Below are positions 1 to 8,783 of a DNA stretch of 24,771 nucleotides, one piece after another (the stretch's first letter is position 1; each line of letters opens with the position of its first letter). The translations under genes and the position numbers were made by a program. The notes beneath the pieces were generated by a model. It had not been told where the DNA came from and made no database searches. It saw nothing but the letters and a program-made list of their open reading frames with translations. The stretch is from Actinomycetota bacterium. Lineage in GTDB: Bacteria; Actinomycetota; Thermoleophilia; Solirubrobacterales; Solirubrobacteraceae. The stretch is from the NCBI GenBank assembly GCA_005888335.1, contig VAWY01000106.1, positions 1 to 24,771 of the forward strand. The letters run 5' to 3'.

Positions 1-1247
1 GTCCAGTCGGGGTGGGCCTGCAGCGCGAGCGCGGCGACGCCCGCGACGACCGGCGCGGCCATCGACGTGCCGCCGGCGCGGATGTAGTTGGTGTCGACGA
101 TGCAGCTCGGGCACAGCGTCGTGAACGTCGAGTTGGGCGCCAGCGTCGAGACGATGTGGGCGCCGGGCGCGCTGACGTCGGGCTTGGCGAAGCCGTCCTG
201 CGTCAGCCCGCGGCTCGACCACGACGCGAAGGCGTCGTCGCTGTTGCCCTGGGTGCCCTTGTCGTCGACGGCGCCGACCGAGATGACGAACGGGTCGTTG
301 CCCGGGGCGTAGGAGACCGCGTCCGCGGCGCTGCCGCGGTTGCCGGCCGCGGCCACGACGACGACGCCGTTCAGCCAGGCCGACTCGACGGCCGCGTCGA
401 GCGGGTCGACGAGATAGGACTGCGCGACCGTCGACTCGAGCGAGAGGTTGACGACGCGAATGTTGTAGTCGGCCTTGTGGTCGACGACGAACTGCAGGCC
501 GTAGATGACGTCGAGGACGGTCGCGTTGCCCTGCTCGTCGCCGGCCTTGATCGAGATCAGGTTGGCGTCGGGGGCGACACCGAGGTACTTGCCGTACGCC
601 TTGTCGCGCACGTCGCGGCCGTTGCCGTTGCCGGCGAGGATGCCGGCGACGTGCGTGCCGTGGCCGTAGGTGTCGTTGGCGGTCGTGGCGCTCGGGTTGG
701 TGACGACGCTGGCCACGACGCGCGAGACGCCGTTGGGGTTCTTGAAGTCGGGCATCGTGCCGGCGATGCCGGTGTCGATGACGGCGACGCCGACGCCGGC
801 GCCGGTGTAGCGGGCGAGGCCGGTCAGCGGGTCGGTCCAGTTCTGGATCGCGTTGACCGACGAGGGGTACGCCGTGGCGAGCAGCGTGTTGGACGTGCCC
901 CACGAGGCGGCCGCGGTGGCCTTGCCCTGCGGCTTGACCGGCGCGTCGGCGTCGACGCCGGCGATCTCCGGCGCGCGGCGCAGGCGCGCCAGCTCGCGGG
1001 CGGGCACGCGGGCGGCGAGCCCGTGGATGATGTGCAGGTCGCCGGTGACGCGGCCGTGGAGGGCGCGCACGCGCGCGGCGCCCTGATCGGCCGTCGCCCC
1101 CGGAGCGAGGCGGACGATCGCCTCGACGGACCGGCCTGGGCGCTGGGCGGCGTGGGCCGGCGTGGCCCCGCCGAGCGCCGCGAGCGCGGCGAGCGCGCCG
1201 GCCAGCCACAGGCGGGCGGCGGGGACGCGCTGGGTACGGATTGACAC
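1..1247 (-). CDS. Secreted subtilisin-family (S8) serine protease, C-terminus cut by window edge
   Basis: Reading from GTG at 1247, the protein starts with a signal peptide (Arg residues, an Ala/Leu core, and an AHA-type cleavage site near residue 33). An I9-like propeptide follows (about residues 40-105), then a subtilisin catalytic domain. The full triad is visible: Asp158 in VAVIDTG, His196 in YGHGTHVAG and Ser395 in GGTSMAAPVVAG; the oxyanion Asn lies in AAANRG. It should be an exported endopeptidase that matures by removal of the propeptide. The reading frame is still open at base 1, so only residues 1-415 are seen and any C-terminal domain is unknown. The start is set by a strong AAGGAAGG ribosome site 8 bases upstream. 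The 5' leader looks like a cyclic-di-GMP riboswitch and the upstream gene encodes a GGDEF/EAL protein. Family assignment is firm; substrate unknown. Confidence 0.95.
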   Translation of the reverse strand, partial: MSIRTQRVPAARLWLAGALAALAALGGATPAHAAQRPGRSVEAIVRLAPGATADQGAARVRALHGRVTGDLHIIHGLAARVPARELARLRRAPEIAGVDADAPVKPQGKATAAASWGTSNTLLATAYPSSVNAIQNWTDPLTGLARYTGAGVGVAVIDTGIAGTMPDFKNPNGVSRVVASVVTNPSATTANDTYGHGTHVAGILAGNGNGRDVRDKAYGKYLGVAPDANLISIKAGDEQGNATVLDVIYGLQFVVDHKADYNIRVVNLSLESTVAQSYLVDPLDAAVESAWLNGVVVVAAAGNRGSAADAVSYAPGNDPFVISVGAVDDKGTQGNSDDAFASWSSRGLTQDGFAKPDVSAPGAHIVSTLAPNSTFTTLCPSCIVDTNYIRAGGTSMAAPVVAGVAALALQAHPDW

Positions 1248-1252
1248 GGAAA

Positions 1253-1268
1253 CGACCTTCCTTGGTCG
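1253..1268 (-). promoter_or_regulatory. Hairpin presenting the protease ribosome binding site
   Basis: On the minus strand a 5-bp stem (CGACC/GGTCG) encloses the loop AAGGAA, so the Shine-Dalgarno AAGGAAGG lies partly in the loop and partly in the stem. It sits between the putative riboswitch and the GTG start at 1247 and could be its expression platform, acting on translation. The stem is seen directly; the switching role is inference. Confidence 0.45.
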
Positions 1269-1287
1269 GTGGATTCGCGGTGATCCG

Positions 1288-1372
1288 CTGTCCGTGGCGG
1301 CTGGGCGATCTCGGTGCACCCGAGACCCCTGGCTTTGCGTCCCCACCTCGCGGCGGGTTTGCCGTTTCAATG
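1288..1372 (-). promoter_or_regulatory. Putative class I cyclic-di-GMP riboswitch (GEMM-I) upstream of the S8 protease
   Basis: On the minus strand the leader carries the GEMM-I core in order. First comes GGCAAA. Next is a 6-bp stem, CCCGCC/GGTGGG, closed by the GNRA tetraloop GCGA. This is followed at once by GGACGCAAAGCC, the most diagnostic string of the class. Then comes a second stem, TCTCGG/CCGAGA, with a short loop. The 3' part (GCC, five bases, GCC) departs from the usual AGCCGGGTTGCC form: the outer GCC triplets remain but the middle differs, so the P1 region is the weakest match. It lies about 40 bases before the protease start and downstream of a GGDEF/EAL gene, which fits a c-di-GMP sensor. 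Identified from memory of the consensus, not a covariance search. Confidence 0.75.
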
Positions 1373-1446
1373 ATCAGCTGGGACCGCATCGACCGCCGCG
1401 GCTCCGAATTGAGGTCCGCGCGCGCCGCTGGACGCTCGTCCGAGCC

Positions 1447-4005
1447 CTAGCCCGCGAGCGGCGAGGCGTCCGAGCGGCGCGGACGGGCGAACCAGTCCGC
1501 GTCGTCGTCCAGCGCGGCGGCGAAGTAGAAGCCCTGGCCGAGGTCGCAGCCGAGCTCGCGCAGCGCCTGCAGCTGCTCGGCCGTCTCGATGCCCTCGGCG
1601 ACGACCTTCAGCCCGATCGTGCCCGCCAGCTCGATCATGAGCCGGACGAACGCGGCGTCCTCGGGGTTCTCGGCCAGCGCGTCGACGAACTCCCGCGCGA
1701 TCTTGAGGATGTCCAGCGGCAGGGCGCGCAGGTAGCTCAGCGACGAGTAGCCGGTGCCGAAGTCGTCGAGCGCGAGCTGCACGCCCACGCCGCGGAGCTG
1801 CTCGAGCGTCGCCGCCCCCCGCACCGCGTCACGCACGAGCAGCGTCTCGGTGATCTCGAGGACGAGCTGCTCGGGCGGGATGCCCGCTTGGCGGATGGCG
1901 CTCGTGACGCCTTCGACGAGCCCCGGGTCGTCGAGCTCGATGGCCGACAGGTTGACCTGGAGCCTGAGCGGCGCACCCCCCGGACCGTGGGTCGCCCACG
2001 TCCGGGCGCGCGCGCACGCCTGCTCGAGGACGAAGCGGCCGAGCGGGACGATCAGCCCGGTCTCCTCGGCCAGCGGGATGAACTCCCCCGGGGGGATGCG
2101 CCCGCGGCCGGGATGGTCCCAGCGGACGAGCGCCTCAGCGGCGACGGTCGCCCCGGTCGACAGGTCGATGATCGGCTGGTACTGGACGAGCAGCTCGCGC
2201 TTGGCGATCGCGCGCTCGAGCTCCTCCTTGAGGCCGTGCCGGCGCAGGATCGTCTCGCGCATCGCGGGGTTGAAGACGGCGTAGCGGCGCTTGCCCGCCT
2301 CCTTGGCCTCGTACATCGCCACGTCCGCGTCGCGCAGCAGGTCCTCGGCGCGGCCCCCGCTGTGGCGCGACGTGGCGATCCCCAGGCTCAGGTGGACGCT
2401 CAGCAGCTTGTCGCCGGCGGTGACGGGGAGCTGGAAGGCCTTCAGCACGCGCTCGGCGACGTCGAGCGCCGCCGCCTCGACGCCCTCGGGCTGGGCGAGC
2501 AGCATCGCGAACTCGTCACCCCCGAGCCGGGCGACGAGGTCGTTCCCGCGCACGCAGCGCCGCAGCCGCTCGGCCGCGGCCACCAGCAGCTGGTCTCCGA
2601 CGGCGTGGCCGAGCCGGTCGTTGACGTTCTTGAAGTCGTCGAGGTCGACGAAGAGCACGGCGACCCCATCGCCGGCGCGCCCGAGCGCCGCGCGGACCTC
2701 CTGGCCGAAGAGCGCGCGGTTCGCCAGACCGGTGAGCGGGTCGTGGTAGGCCTGGTGGTGCAGCTGCTCCTGCAGGTCGCGCAGCTCGAAGACCGCCTGC
2801 TCGAGGCGGTCGAACTGCAGCGCGGCGCTCGCGTTGGCGGCGAGCGTCTCGAAGAGCGCGAGGTCCTCCGCGGTGAAGCCGCGCGAGAGGCCGAAGCGGT
2901 TGGCCAGCACGAGCGCGCCGATGACGCGCTCCTCGCCGTGCAGGACGGCCAGCATGCCGTGGCGCACGCGCCGCTCCTGCAGGTAGGCGGCGAGCGCGGG
3001 CGGGAACGGCTCGGTCAGCGCGACGGGGCGCGCCGAGCCGCCGGCCGCCGCGCGCATCGCGTCGGCCACGCCGCTGTCGACCGGCTCCATCGCCTGGCGC
3101 GCGTCCCCCGGGCCGAGGCTCGTCCGCAAGGGCGGGCCGCCCTCGGGGCTGAAGAGCACGATCTCGGCCTGCTCGGCGCGGAACGCCTCCAGCGCGCGGG
3201 CGAGCAGGCCCTCGAGCGCCGAGGCGACCTCGGCCGACTCGGAGAGCGTGCGGTTGGCCTCGTAGAGGAACTCGAGCTTCTCGTGGCGCTGGCGCTCGGC
3301 GAGGTAGTTGCGGTAGCCGAGAAAGGCGACGACGAGCGGCACGAGGAAGATCGGCGCGGCGGGCGGGCGGTCGACGATGACCACGGCGAGCAGCAGCGCG
3401 AGGCTCGTGTTCGTCACGGTGACCACGGCGTCCATGCCGAACATCTGGCGCACCTGCTCGCGCGTCAGGCTGCGCTCGGCGAGCCAGATCACCGCCGAGA
3501 GCAGGGCGATCGTCAGGACGCCGCCCAGCTGGGTGGCGGCGTAGACGCCCAGCCACGCGCGCGGGCCGAAGGCGTCGCCGGCGGCCGCGTGGACGACGAG
3601 CAGCCCGACGCAGGTGATGAAGACGAACTGCGACAGGTTGAAGGCGAACTTGATCGCCGGCAGGCGCCGGAACCAGAGGGCGACGGCACTGCCGATCAGC
3701 ATGCCGACCACGGCTTGGGGCCCCGAGGCGAAGATCAGCGCGAGGCTCACCGGCACGTCGGTCAGCGAGAACGAGTGCGCGCTGCGCTTGAACTCGACGT
3801 GCACCGGCCAGCGCTCGGTGACCGCGATGACGGCCGCGAGCAGCCACCACGGCAGGTGCGGGGCGGCGATCGGGCGCAGGTCGCCGACCGGCCCGAGGAC
3901 GAGCAGCGCGGTCGCAGCGGCGATCGCGCCGTTGAGCCACCAGACGGGGTGCACTGTCGCGCAGCGCGCGTGCACGCGCGCGAGGACCTGGCGGGATCGA
4001 GCCAT
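1447..4005 (-). CDS. Membrane GAF-GGDEF-EAL cyclic-di-GMP turnover protein
   Basis: An 852-residue protein with about seven hydrophobic segments (residues 20-245), a GAF-like domain (about 260-400), a GGDEF domain (about 425-590) and an EAL domain (about 605-840). The diguanylate cyclase motif GGDEF (495-499) is intact and preceded five residues upstream by RGND, a canonical RxxD product-inhibition site. The EAL domain keeps EAL (624-626), VNLS, EITET, DDFGTGYSS and AEGIET. The usual KID motif reads KIA, so phosphodiesterase activity may be altered. Both synthesis and breakdown of c-di-GMP at the membrane are possible; which dominates cannot be told. The ATG at 4005 has GGCGGAG directly against it, an awkward spacing, so a start a few codons downstream is possible. 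The next gene downstream is the riboswitch-led protease. Confidence 0.95.
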   Translation of the reverse strand: MARSRQVLARVHARCATVHPVWWLNGAIAAATALLVLGPVGDLRPIAAPHLPWWLLAAVIAVTERWPVHVEFKRSAHSFSLTDVPVSLALIFASGPQAVVGMLIGSAVALWFRRLPAIKFAFNLSQFVFITCVGLLVVHAAAGDAFGPRAWLGVYAATQLGGVLTIALLSAVIWLAERSLTREQVRQMFGMDAVVTVTNTSLALLLAVVIVDRPPAAPIFLVPLVVAFLGYRNYLAERQRHEKLEFLYEANRTLSESAEVASALEGLLARALEAFRAEQAEIVLFSPEGGPPLRTSLGPGDARQAMEPVDSGVADAMRAAAGGSARPVALTEPFPPALAAYLQERRVRHGMLAVLHGEERVIGALVLANRFGLSRGFTAEDLALFETLAANASAALQFDRLEQAVFELRDLQEQLHHQAYHDPLTGLANRALFGQEVRAALGRAGDGVAVLFVDLDDFKNVNDRLGHAVGDQLLVAAAERLRRCVRGNDLVARLGGDEFAMLLAQPEGVEAAALDVAERVLKAFQLPVTAGDKLLSVHLSLGIATSRHSGGRAEDLLRDADVAMYEAKEAGKRRYAVFNPAMRETILRRHGLKEELERAIAKRELLVQYQPIIDLSTGATVAAEALVRWDHPGRGRIPPGEFIPLAEETGLIVPLGRFVLEQACARARTWATHGPGGAPLRLQVNLSAIELDDPGLVEGVTSAIRQAGIPPEQLVLEITETLLVRDAVRGAATLEQLRGVGVQLALDDFGTGYSSLSYLRALPLDILKIAREFVDALAENPEDAAFVRLMIELAGTIGLKVVAEGIETAEQLQALRELGCDLGQGFYFAAALDDDADWFARPRRSDASPLAG

Positions 4006-4082
4006 CTCCGCCGTTGAGTCGGCCGCAGACGGCGCCGGTTGAGCGCGCGAGGCGCCGACCGGACCGATGGCGCGGCCGGGGG

Positions 4083-4408
4083 CTAGCGCACGCGGATCGT
4101 CAGCGTCATGCCCGCGTGCAGCGTGCAGCCCAGCTGGAAGGTGCCCTTGCGGGTGAGGCGCTTGCGGTACGTGCCCGTGCGCTTGGTGCCCGAGTGGAAG
4201 TTCTGCGGGCCGCTGAAGACGAAGACGTTGTGCTGGTTGCGCCCGGCCCAGACGAAGCGGACGGTCGTGCCGCGGGCGACGGTGACCTTCGCCGGGCGGA
4301 ACTTGTTGTCGACGAGGCGGATGCTCGTCGTGGCGCCGCTCGCGGGGAGAGCAGCGACGGCGGCCGCGGCGAGCGCGGCGGTGAGGGTGGCGGCGAGGAT
4401 GCGCTTCA

Positions 4409-4409
<1 letters not shown>
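4083..4409 (-). CDS. Small secreted cupredoxin (plastocyanin/amicyanin-like)
   Basis: A 108-residue protein with a signal peptide (MKR, then an Ala-rich core, cleavage near ASGA at residues 23-26) and a single cupredoxin fold. Type 1 copper ligands are present: His60 (NQHN), then Cys95, His98 and Met101 in GCTLHAGM. The C-x2-H-x2-M spacing is that of amicyanin-like proteins. It probably carries electrons or binds copper outside the membrane. Its ATG overlaps the stop of the mutase gene by one base (TGATG), so it is translationally coupled to a cytoplasmic B12 enzyme with no obvious functional link. No partner oxidase or reductase is visible nearby. Confidence 0.85.
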
Positions 4410-6052
<1,643 letters not shown>

Positions 6053-6062
6053 CGCCTTCAGG

Positions 6063-6569
6063 CTACCGGGGACCCGACCGGATCGCGGAGTTCGCCAGCG
6101 CGGTCATCGTCGCGCGCTCGCGCGACTGGGTGGCGCTCACGCTGATCTGCATGTCGTAGCGGACGCCGCGCTGGACCCAGGCGATCGACGGCGGCGAACA
6201 CGACGCGCCGCAGCGCAGCGGCCGGTAGACGCCGCGGAGGCCGAGGGCGAGGTCGACGTTGGGGCGCTCGCCGAGCCGCCGCGCGCGCCGGGCGGTGAAC
6301 GAGGCGACGAAGCACGCGGTGGCGCCCCCGCAGCCCGGCGCCGCTGCGAGCTCGAGATCGTAGCTTCCGCGGCGCCCGCGGCCGGTGGCGTACAGCCGGC
6401 GCCGGTTGGTGTCGAGGTCGGCGCGCGACGGGAGCCGCACGGGAATGCCGGCCTCGCGCTTGACCGCGGGCAGCACGGCACTGAACAGCGGCGGGATCGA
6501 GACCACCCGCGCCTCCGCGGCCGGCGCGAGCGCGAGGGCGGCGACCGCGAGGGGCAGGCAGCGGCGCAT
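6063..6569 (-). CDS. Secreted protein of unknown function with four cysteines
   Basis: A 168-residue protein with a clear signal peptide (MRR, Leu/Ala core, cleavage near AEA at residues 18-20). The mature part is rich in Arg and has two cysteine pairs, GCGGATAC and RCGASC, suggesting two disulfides outside the cell. The C-terminal portion (VRYDMQISVSA and the following TALANSAIR) looks like a conserved beta-rich end, but I do not recognise the family. The start at 6569 has GGAG three bases upstream, and a TATGGT hexamer lies 8 bases before the ATG, so the transcript may begin at or near the start codon. It is the first gene of a minus-strand run with the mutase and cupredoxin. Confidence 0.75.
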   Translation of the reverse strand: MRRCLPLAVAALALAPAAEARVVSIPPLFSAVLPAVKREAGIPVRLPSRADLDTNRRRLYATGRGRRGSYDLELAAAPGCGGATACFVASFTARRARRLGERPNVDLALGLRGVYRPLRCGASCSPPSIAWVQRGVRYDMQISVSATQSRERATMTALANSAIRSGPR

Positions 6570-6640
6570 CGGCTCCGACCATACATCGGCGCGATTCCGG
6601 CGGCCGCCACGATCTCCGCGACCAACGTACCCTCATGGAC
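6570..6640. promoter_or_regulatory. Divergent promoter region with two minus-10-like hexamers
   Basis: Minus strand: TATGGT (6583 to 6578) lies 8 bases before the ATG at 6569. Plus strand: TACCCT (6628-6633) lies 7 bases before the ATG at 6641. Both fit the TANNNT minus-10 pattern at the spacing expected for leaderless transcripts. No convincing minus-35 is visible. Placement is seen; promoter activity is inferred. Confidence 0.4.
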
Positions 6641-7582
6641 ATGAAGGTGTTCGTGGCGGGGGCGAGCGGCGCGATCGGGCGGGCGCTCGTGCCACGCCTG
6701 GTCGAGGCGGGCCACGACGTGGTCGCGATGACCCGTACCCCGGCCAAGGAGGCGGGGCTGCGCGACGCCGGCGCCCAGCCGGTGGTCGCCGATGCGCTCG
6801 ACGCCGCCGGGATCAGGGCCGCGGTGCGGGGCGCCGAGCCCGACGTCGTCGTCCACCAGCTCACCGCGATTCCCCCGCGGCTGAACCCGCGGCACCTCGA
6901 GCGCGACTTCGCGCTGACCAACCGCCTGCGCACCGAGGGCACCGACCATCTGGTCTCGGCGGCGCGCGCGGCGGGAGCCAAGCGGATCGTCGCCCAGAGC
7001 TTCGCCGGCTGGCCGTACGCGCGCACCGGCGGCACGATCAAGGGCGAGGACGACCCGCTCGATCCCAACCCGCCCGAGGGCTTCCGCGCGATGCTCGATG
7101 CGCTGCGCCACGTCGAGCGCGGCGTCCTCGGGGCCGAGGACCTCGAAGGCGTCGTGCTCCGCTACGGCCCGTTCTACGGGCCGGGGACGTCGATCGGCGT
7201 CGGCGGCTCGATCGTCGAGGACGTCCGGCGGCGGCGCTTCCCGGTCGTCGGCAACGGCGGCGCGGTGTGGTCGTTCATCCACATCGACGACGCCGCGCGG
7301 GCCACGGTGGCGGCGATCGACGGTGGCGGCGCGGGCATCTACAACGTCGTCGACGACGACCCGGCGCCGGTGCGCGAGTGGCTGCCCGCGCTGGCCGCCG
7401 GAGTCGGCGCCAAGCCGCCGCGCCGCGTGCCGGCGTGGCTCGCGCGGCTGGTGGTCGGCGACGCCGGCGTGACGATGATGACCGAGTCGCGCGGCGCGTC
7501 GAACGCCAAGGCGCGGCGCGAGCTCGACTGGACGCCCCGGCACGCGAGCTGGCGCGAGGGCTTCCGCACGGCGCTCGGGTAG
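6641..7582 (+). CDS. Atypical SDR / NAD(P)-dependent epimerase-dehydratase family protein
   Basis: A 313-residue Rossmann protein starting MKVFVAGASGAIGR, with the GxxGxxG dinucleotide motif at residues 7-13. The body matches the extended SDR epimerase/dehydratase group: QSFAGWPYAR, then LRYGPFYGPGTS and FIHIDDAARATVAAI, which are typical of nucleotide-sugar or atypical SDR members. A standard catalytic YxxxK is not obvious (YARTGG is at that place), so it may act as an atypical reductase or a binding protein; substrate unknown. ATG codons occur at 6635 and 6641; the second is preferred because it begins the first beta strand directly and sits 7 bases after TACCCT. No Shine-Dalgarno is visible. 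It ends three bases before the stop of the convergent acyl-CoA dehydrogenase gene. Confidence 0.85.
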   Translation: MKVFVAGASGAIGRALVPRLVEAGHDVVAMTRTPAKEAGLRDAGAQPVVADALDAAGIRAAVRGAEPDVVVHQLTAIPPRLNPRHLERDFALTNRLRTEGTDHLVSAARAAGAKRIVAQSFAGWPYARTGGTIKGEDDPLDPNPPEGFRAMLDALRHVERGVLGAEDLEGVVLRYGPFYGPGTSIGVGGSIVEDVRRRRFPVVGNGGAVWSFIHIDDAARATVAAIDGGGAGIYNVVDDDPAPVREWLPALAAGVGAKPPRRVPAWLARLVVGDAGVTMMTESRGASNAKARRELDWTPRHASWREGFRTALG

Positions 7583-7585
7583 CTG

Positions 7586-8758
7586 TCAGCCTGCGAGCTC
7601 GCCGAGCAGGCCGCGGGCGATGACGAGCCGCTGGATCTCGCTCGTGCCCTCGTAGAGCTCGGTGACCTTGGCGTCGCGGTAGTAGCGCTCGGCGGGGAAC
7701 TCGCGCGTGTAGCCGTAGCCGCCGAGGACCTGGATCGCCTCGCCCGTCTGGCGGCGCGCGACGGCCGACGCGAAGAGCTTGGCCTGCGCGCCCTCGACGG
7801 TGTGCGGACGACCGGCCTGCTTCAGGCGCGCCGCTCGGTAGGTCAGCGCGCGGGCGCCCTCGATCTCGGTCTGCATGTCGGCGAGCTTGTGCGAGATCGC
7901 CTGGAAGCGCGCGATCGGCCCGCCGAACGCGCTGCGCTCGCGCGCGTACGCGGCCGCGAGGTCGAGCGCCGCCTGGGCGATGCCGACCGCCTGCGCGGCG
8001 ATGCCGATCCGGCCCCCGTCGAGCGTGGCCAGCGCGATGCGCATCCCGCCGCCCGGCGGGCCGAGCGGCTCGCACGGCGTGGCGTCGAAGGACAGGTCGG
8101 CCGTCGACGAGGAGTGCAGGCCCATCTTCTCCTCCTCGCGCGTGACGCGGAAGCCCTCGGCGCCGCGGCGCACGACGAAAGCGGAGACAGGGGACGGAGG
8201 CCCCGCCTGCCCGGGTTGCGCTGCGCCGGCCTCCTCCGCGTCCTGCTTGGCGAAGACGTTGAAGACGTGGGCGTGCGAGCCGTTGGTGATCCATTGCTTG
8301 GTGCCGGTCAGCCGACCGCCGTCGCAGCGGGTCAGCATCGCGCCTGCGTCGCTGCCGCTGCCGGGCTCGGTGAGCGCGAAGGCGGCGAGCTCGTGCCCCT
8401 GCGCGAGCGGCGGCACGAGGCGCTCGACCTGCTCGGGCGTGCCGTGAGCGATGATCGGCAGCGTGCCCGCGCCGGTGTGGACGGCGAGGGTCACGCCGGT
8501 GCCCGCGTCCGCGCGCGAGACCTCCTCGAGGACGAGCACGTAGCTGAGGAAGTCCGCGCCCGCCCCGCCGGCCGACTCCGGCACGCACACGCCCATCAGG
8601 CCGAGCTCGCCGAGCTGGGCGAAGACCTCGCGCGGGAACCGGTGCTCGCGGTCCCACTCGGCGGCGCGCGGCGCGATCACCTCGTCGGCGAAGCGGCGCG
8701 CGAGCTCGCGGATCTCGCGCTGCTCGTCGCTCAACTCGTGACCGTATGACCAGCTCAC
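7586..8758 (-). CDS. Acyl-CoA dehydrogenase (short/branched-chain type)
   Basis: A 390-residue FAD enzyme with the three classic acyl-CoA dehydrogenase domains. FAD/substrate motifs include FALTEPGSGSDAGA, KQWITNG and the C-terminal GGYGYTREFPAERYYRDAK. The catalytic base is Glu370 in LYEGTSEIQ, the position used by short-chain and branched-chain enzymes. It oxidises acyl-CoA to 2-enoyl-CoA, passing electrons to ETF (not in the window). The middle beta domain carries an unusual Ala/Gly/Pro-rich insertion (8189-8242) of about a dozen or more residues compared with the second copy at 16224-17357. The start is placed at GTG 8758, where a TAATGT hexamer lies 8 bases upstream; ATG at 8770 and a downstream TTG are alternatives, none with a Shine-Dalgarno. 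Confidence 0.92.
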   Translation of the reverse strand: MSWSYGHELSDEQREIRELARRFADEVIAPRAAEWDREHRFPREVFAQLGELGLMGVCVPESAGGAGADFLSYVLVLEEVSRADAGTGVTLAVHTGAGTLPIIAHGTPEQVERLVPPLAQGHELAAFALTEPGSGSDAGAMLTRCDGGRLTGTKQWITNGSHAHVFNVFAKQDAEEAGAAQPGQAGPPSPVSAFVVRRGAEGFRVTREEEKMGLHSSSTADLSFDATPCEPLGPPGGGMRIALATLDGGRIGIAAQAVGIAQAALDLAAAYARERSAFGGPIARFQAISHKLADMQTEIEGARALTYRAARLKQAGRPHTVEGAQAKLFASAVARRQTGEAIQVLGGYGYTREFPAERYYRDAKVTELYEGTSEIQRLVIARGLLGELAG

Positions 8759-8783
8759 CGCCGGACACATTAGGGTCGGTTCC
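8759..8783. promoter_or_regulatory. Very compact divergent promoter (25 bases between start codons)
   Basis: The plus strand carries TAGGGT (8771-8776), 7 bases before the ATG at 8784. The minus strand carries TAATGT (8772 to 8767), 8 bases before the GTG at 8758. The two hexamers share the TA at 8771-8772, giving an A-N3-TA-N3-T core. Both genes would be leaderless. Sequence seen; activity inferred. Confidence 0.45.

Noticed and set aside
1162..4017. Long plus-strand open frame opposite the GGDEF-EAL gene
   Set aside because: Its product is Arg/Asp/Glu/Gly-rich with no domain; it is the antisense shadow expected at this GC content.
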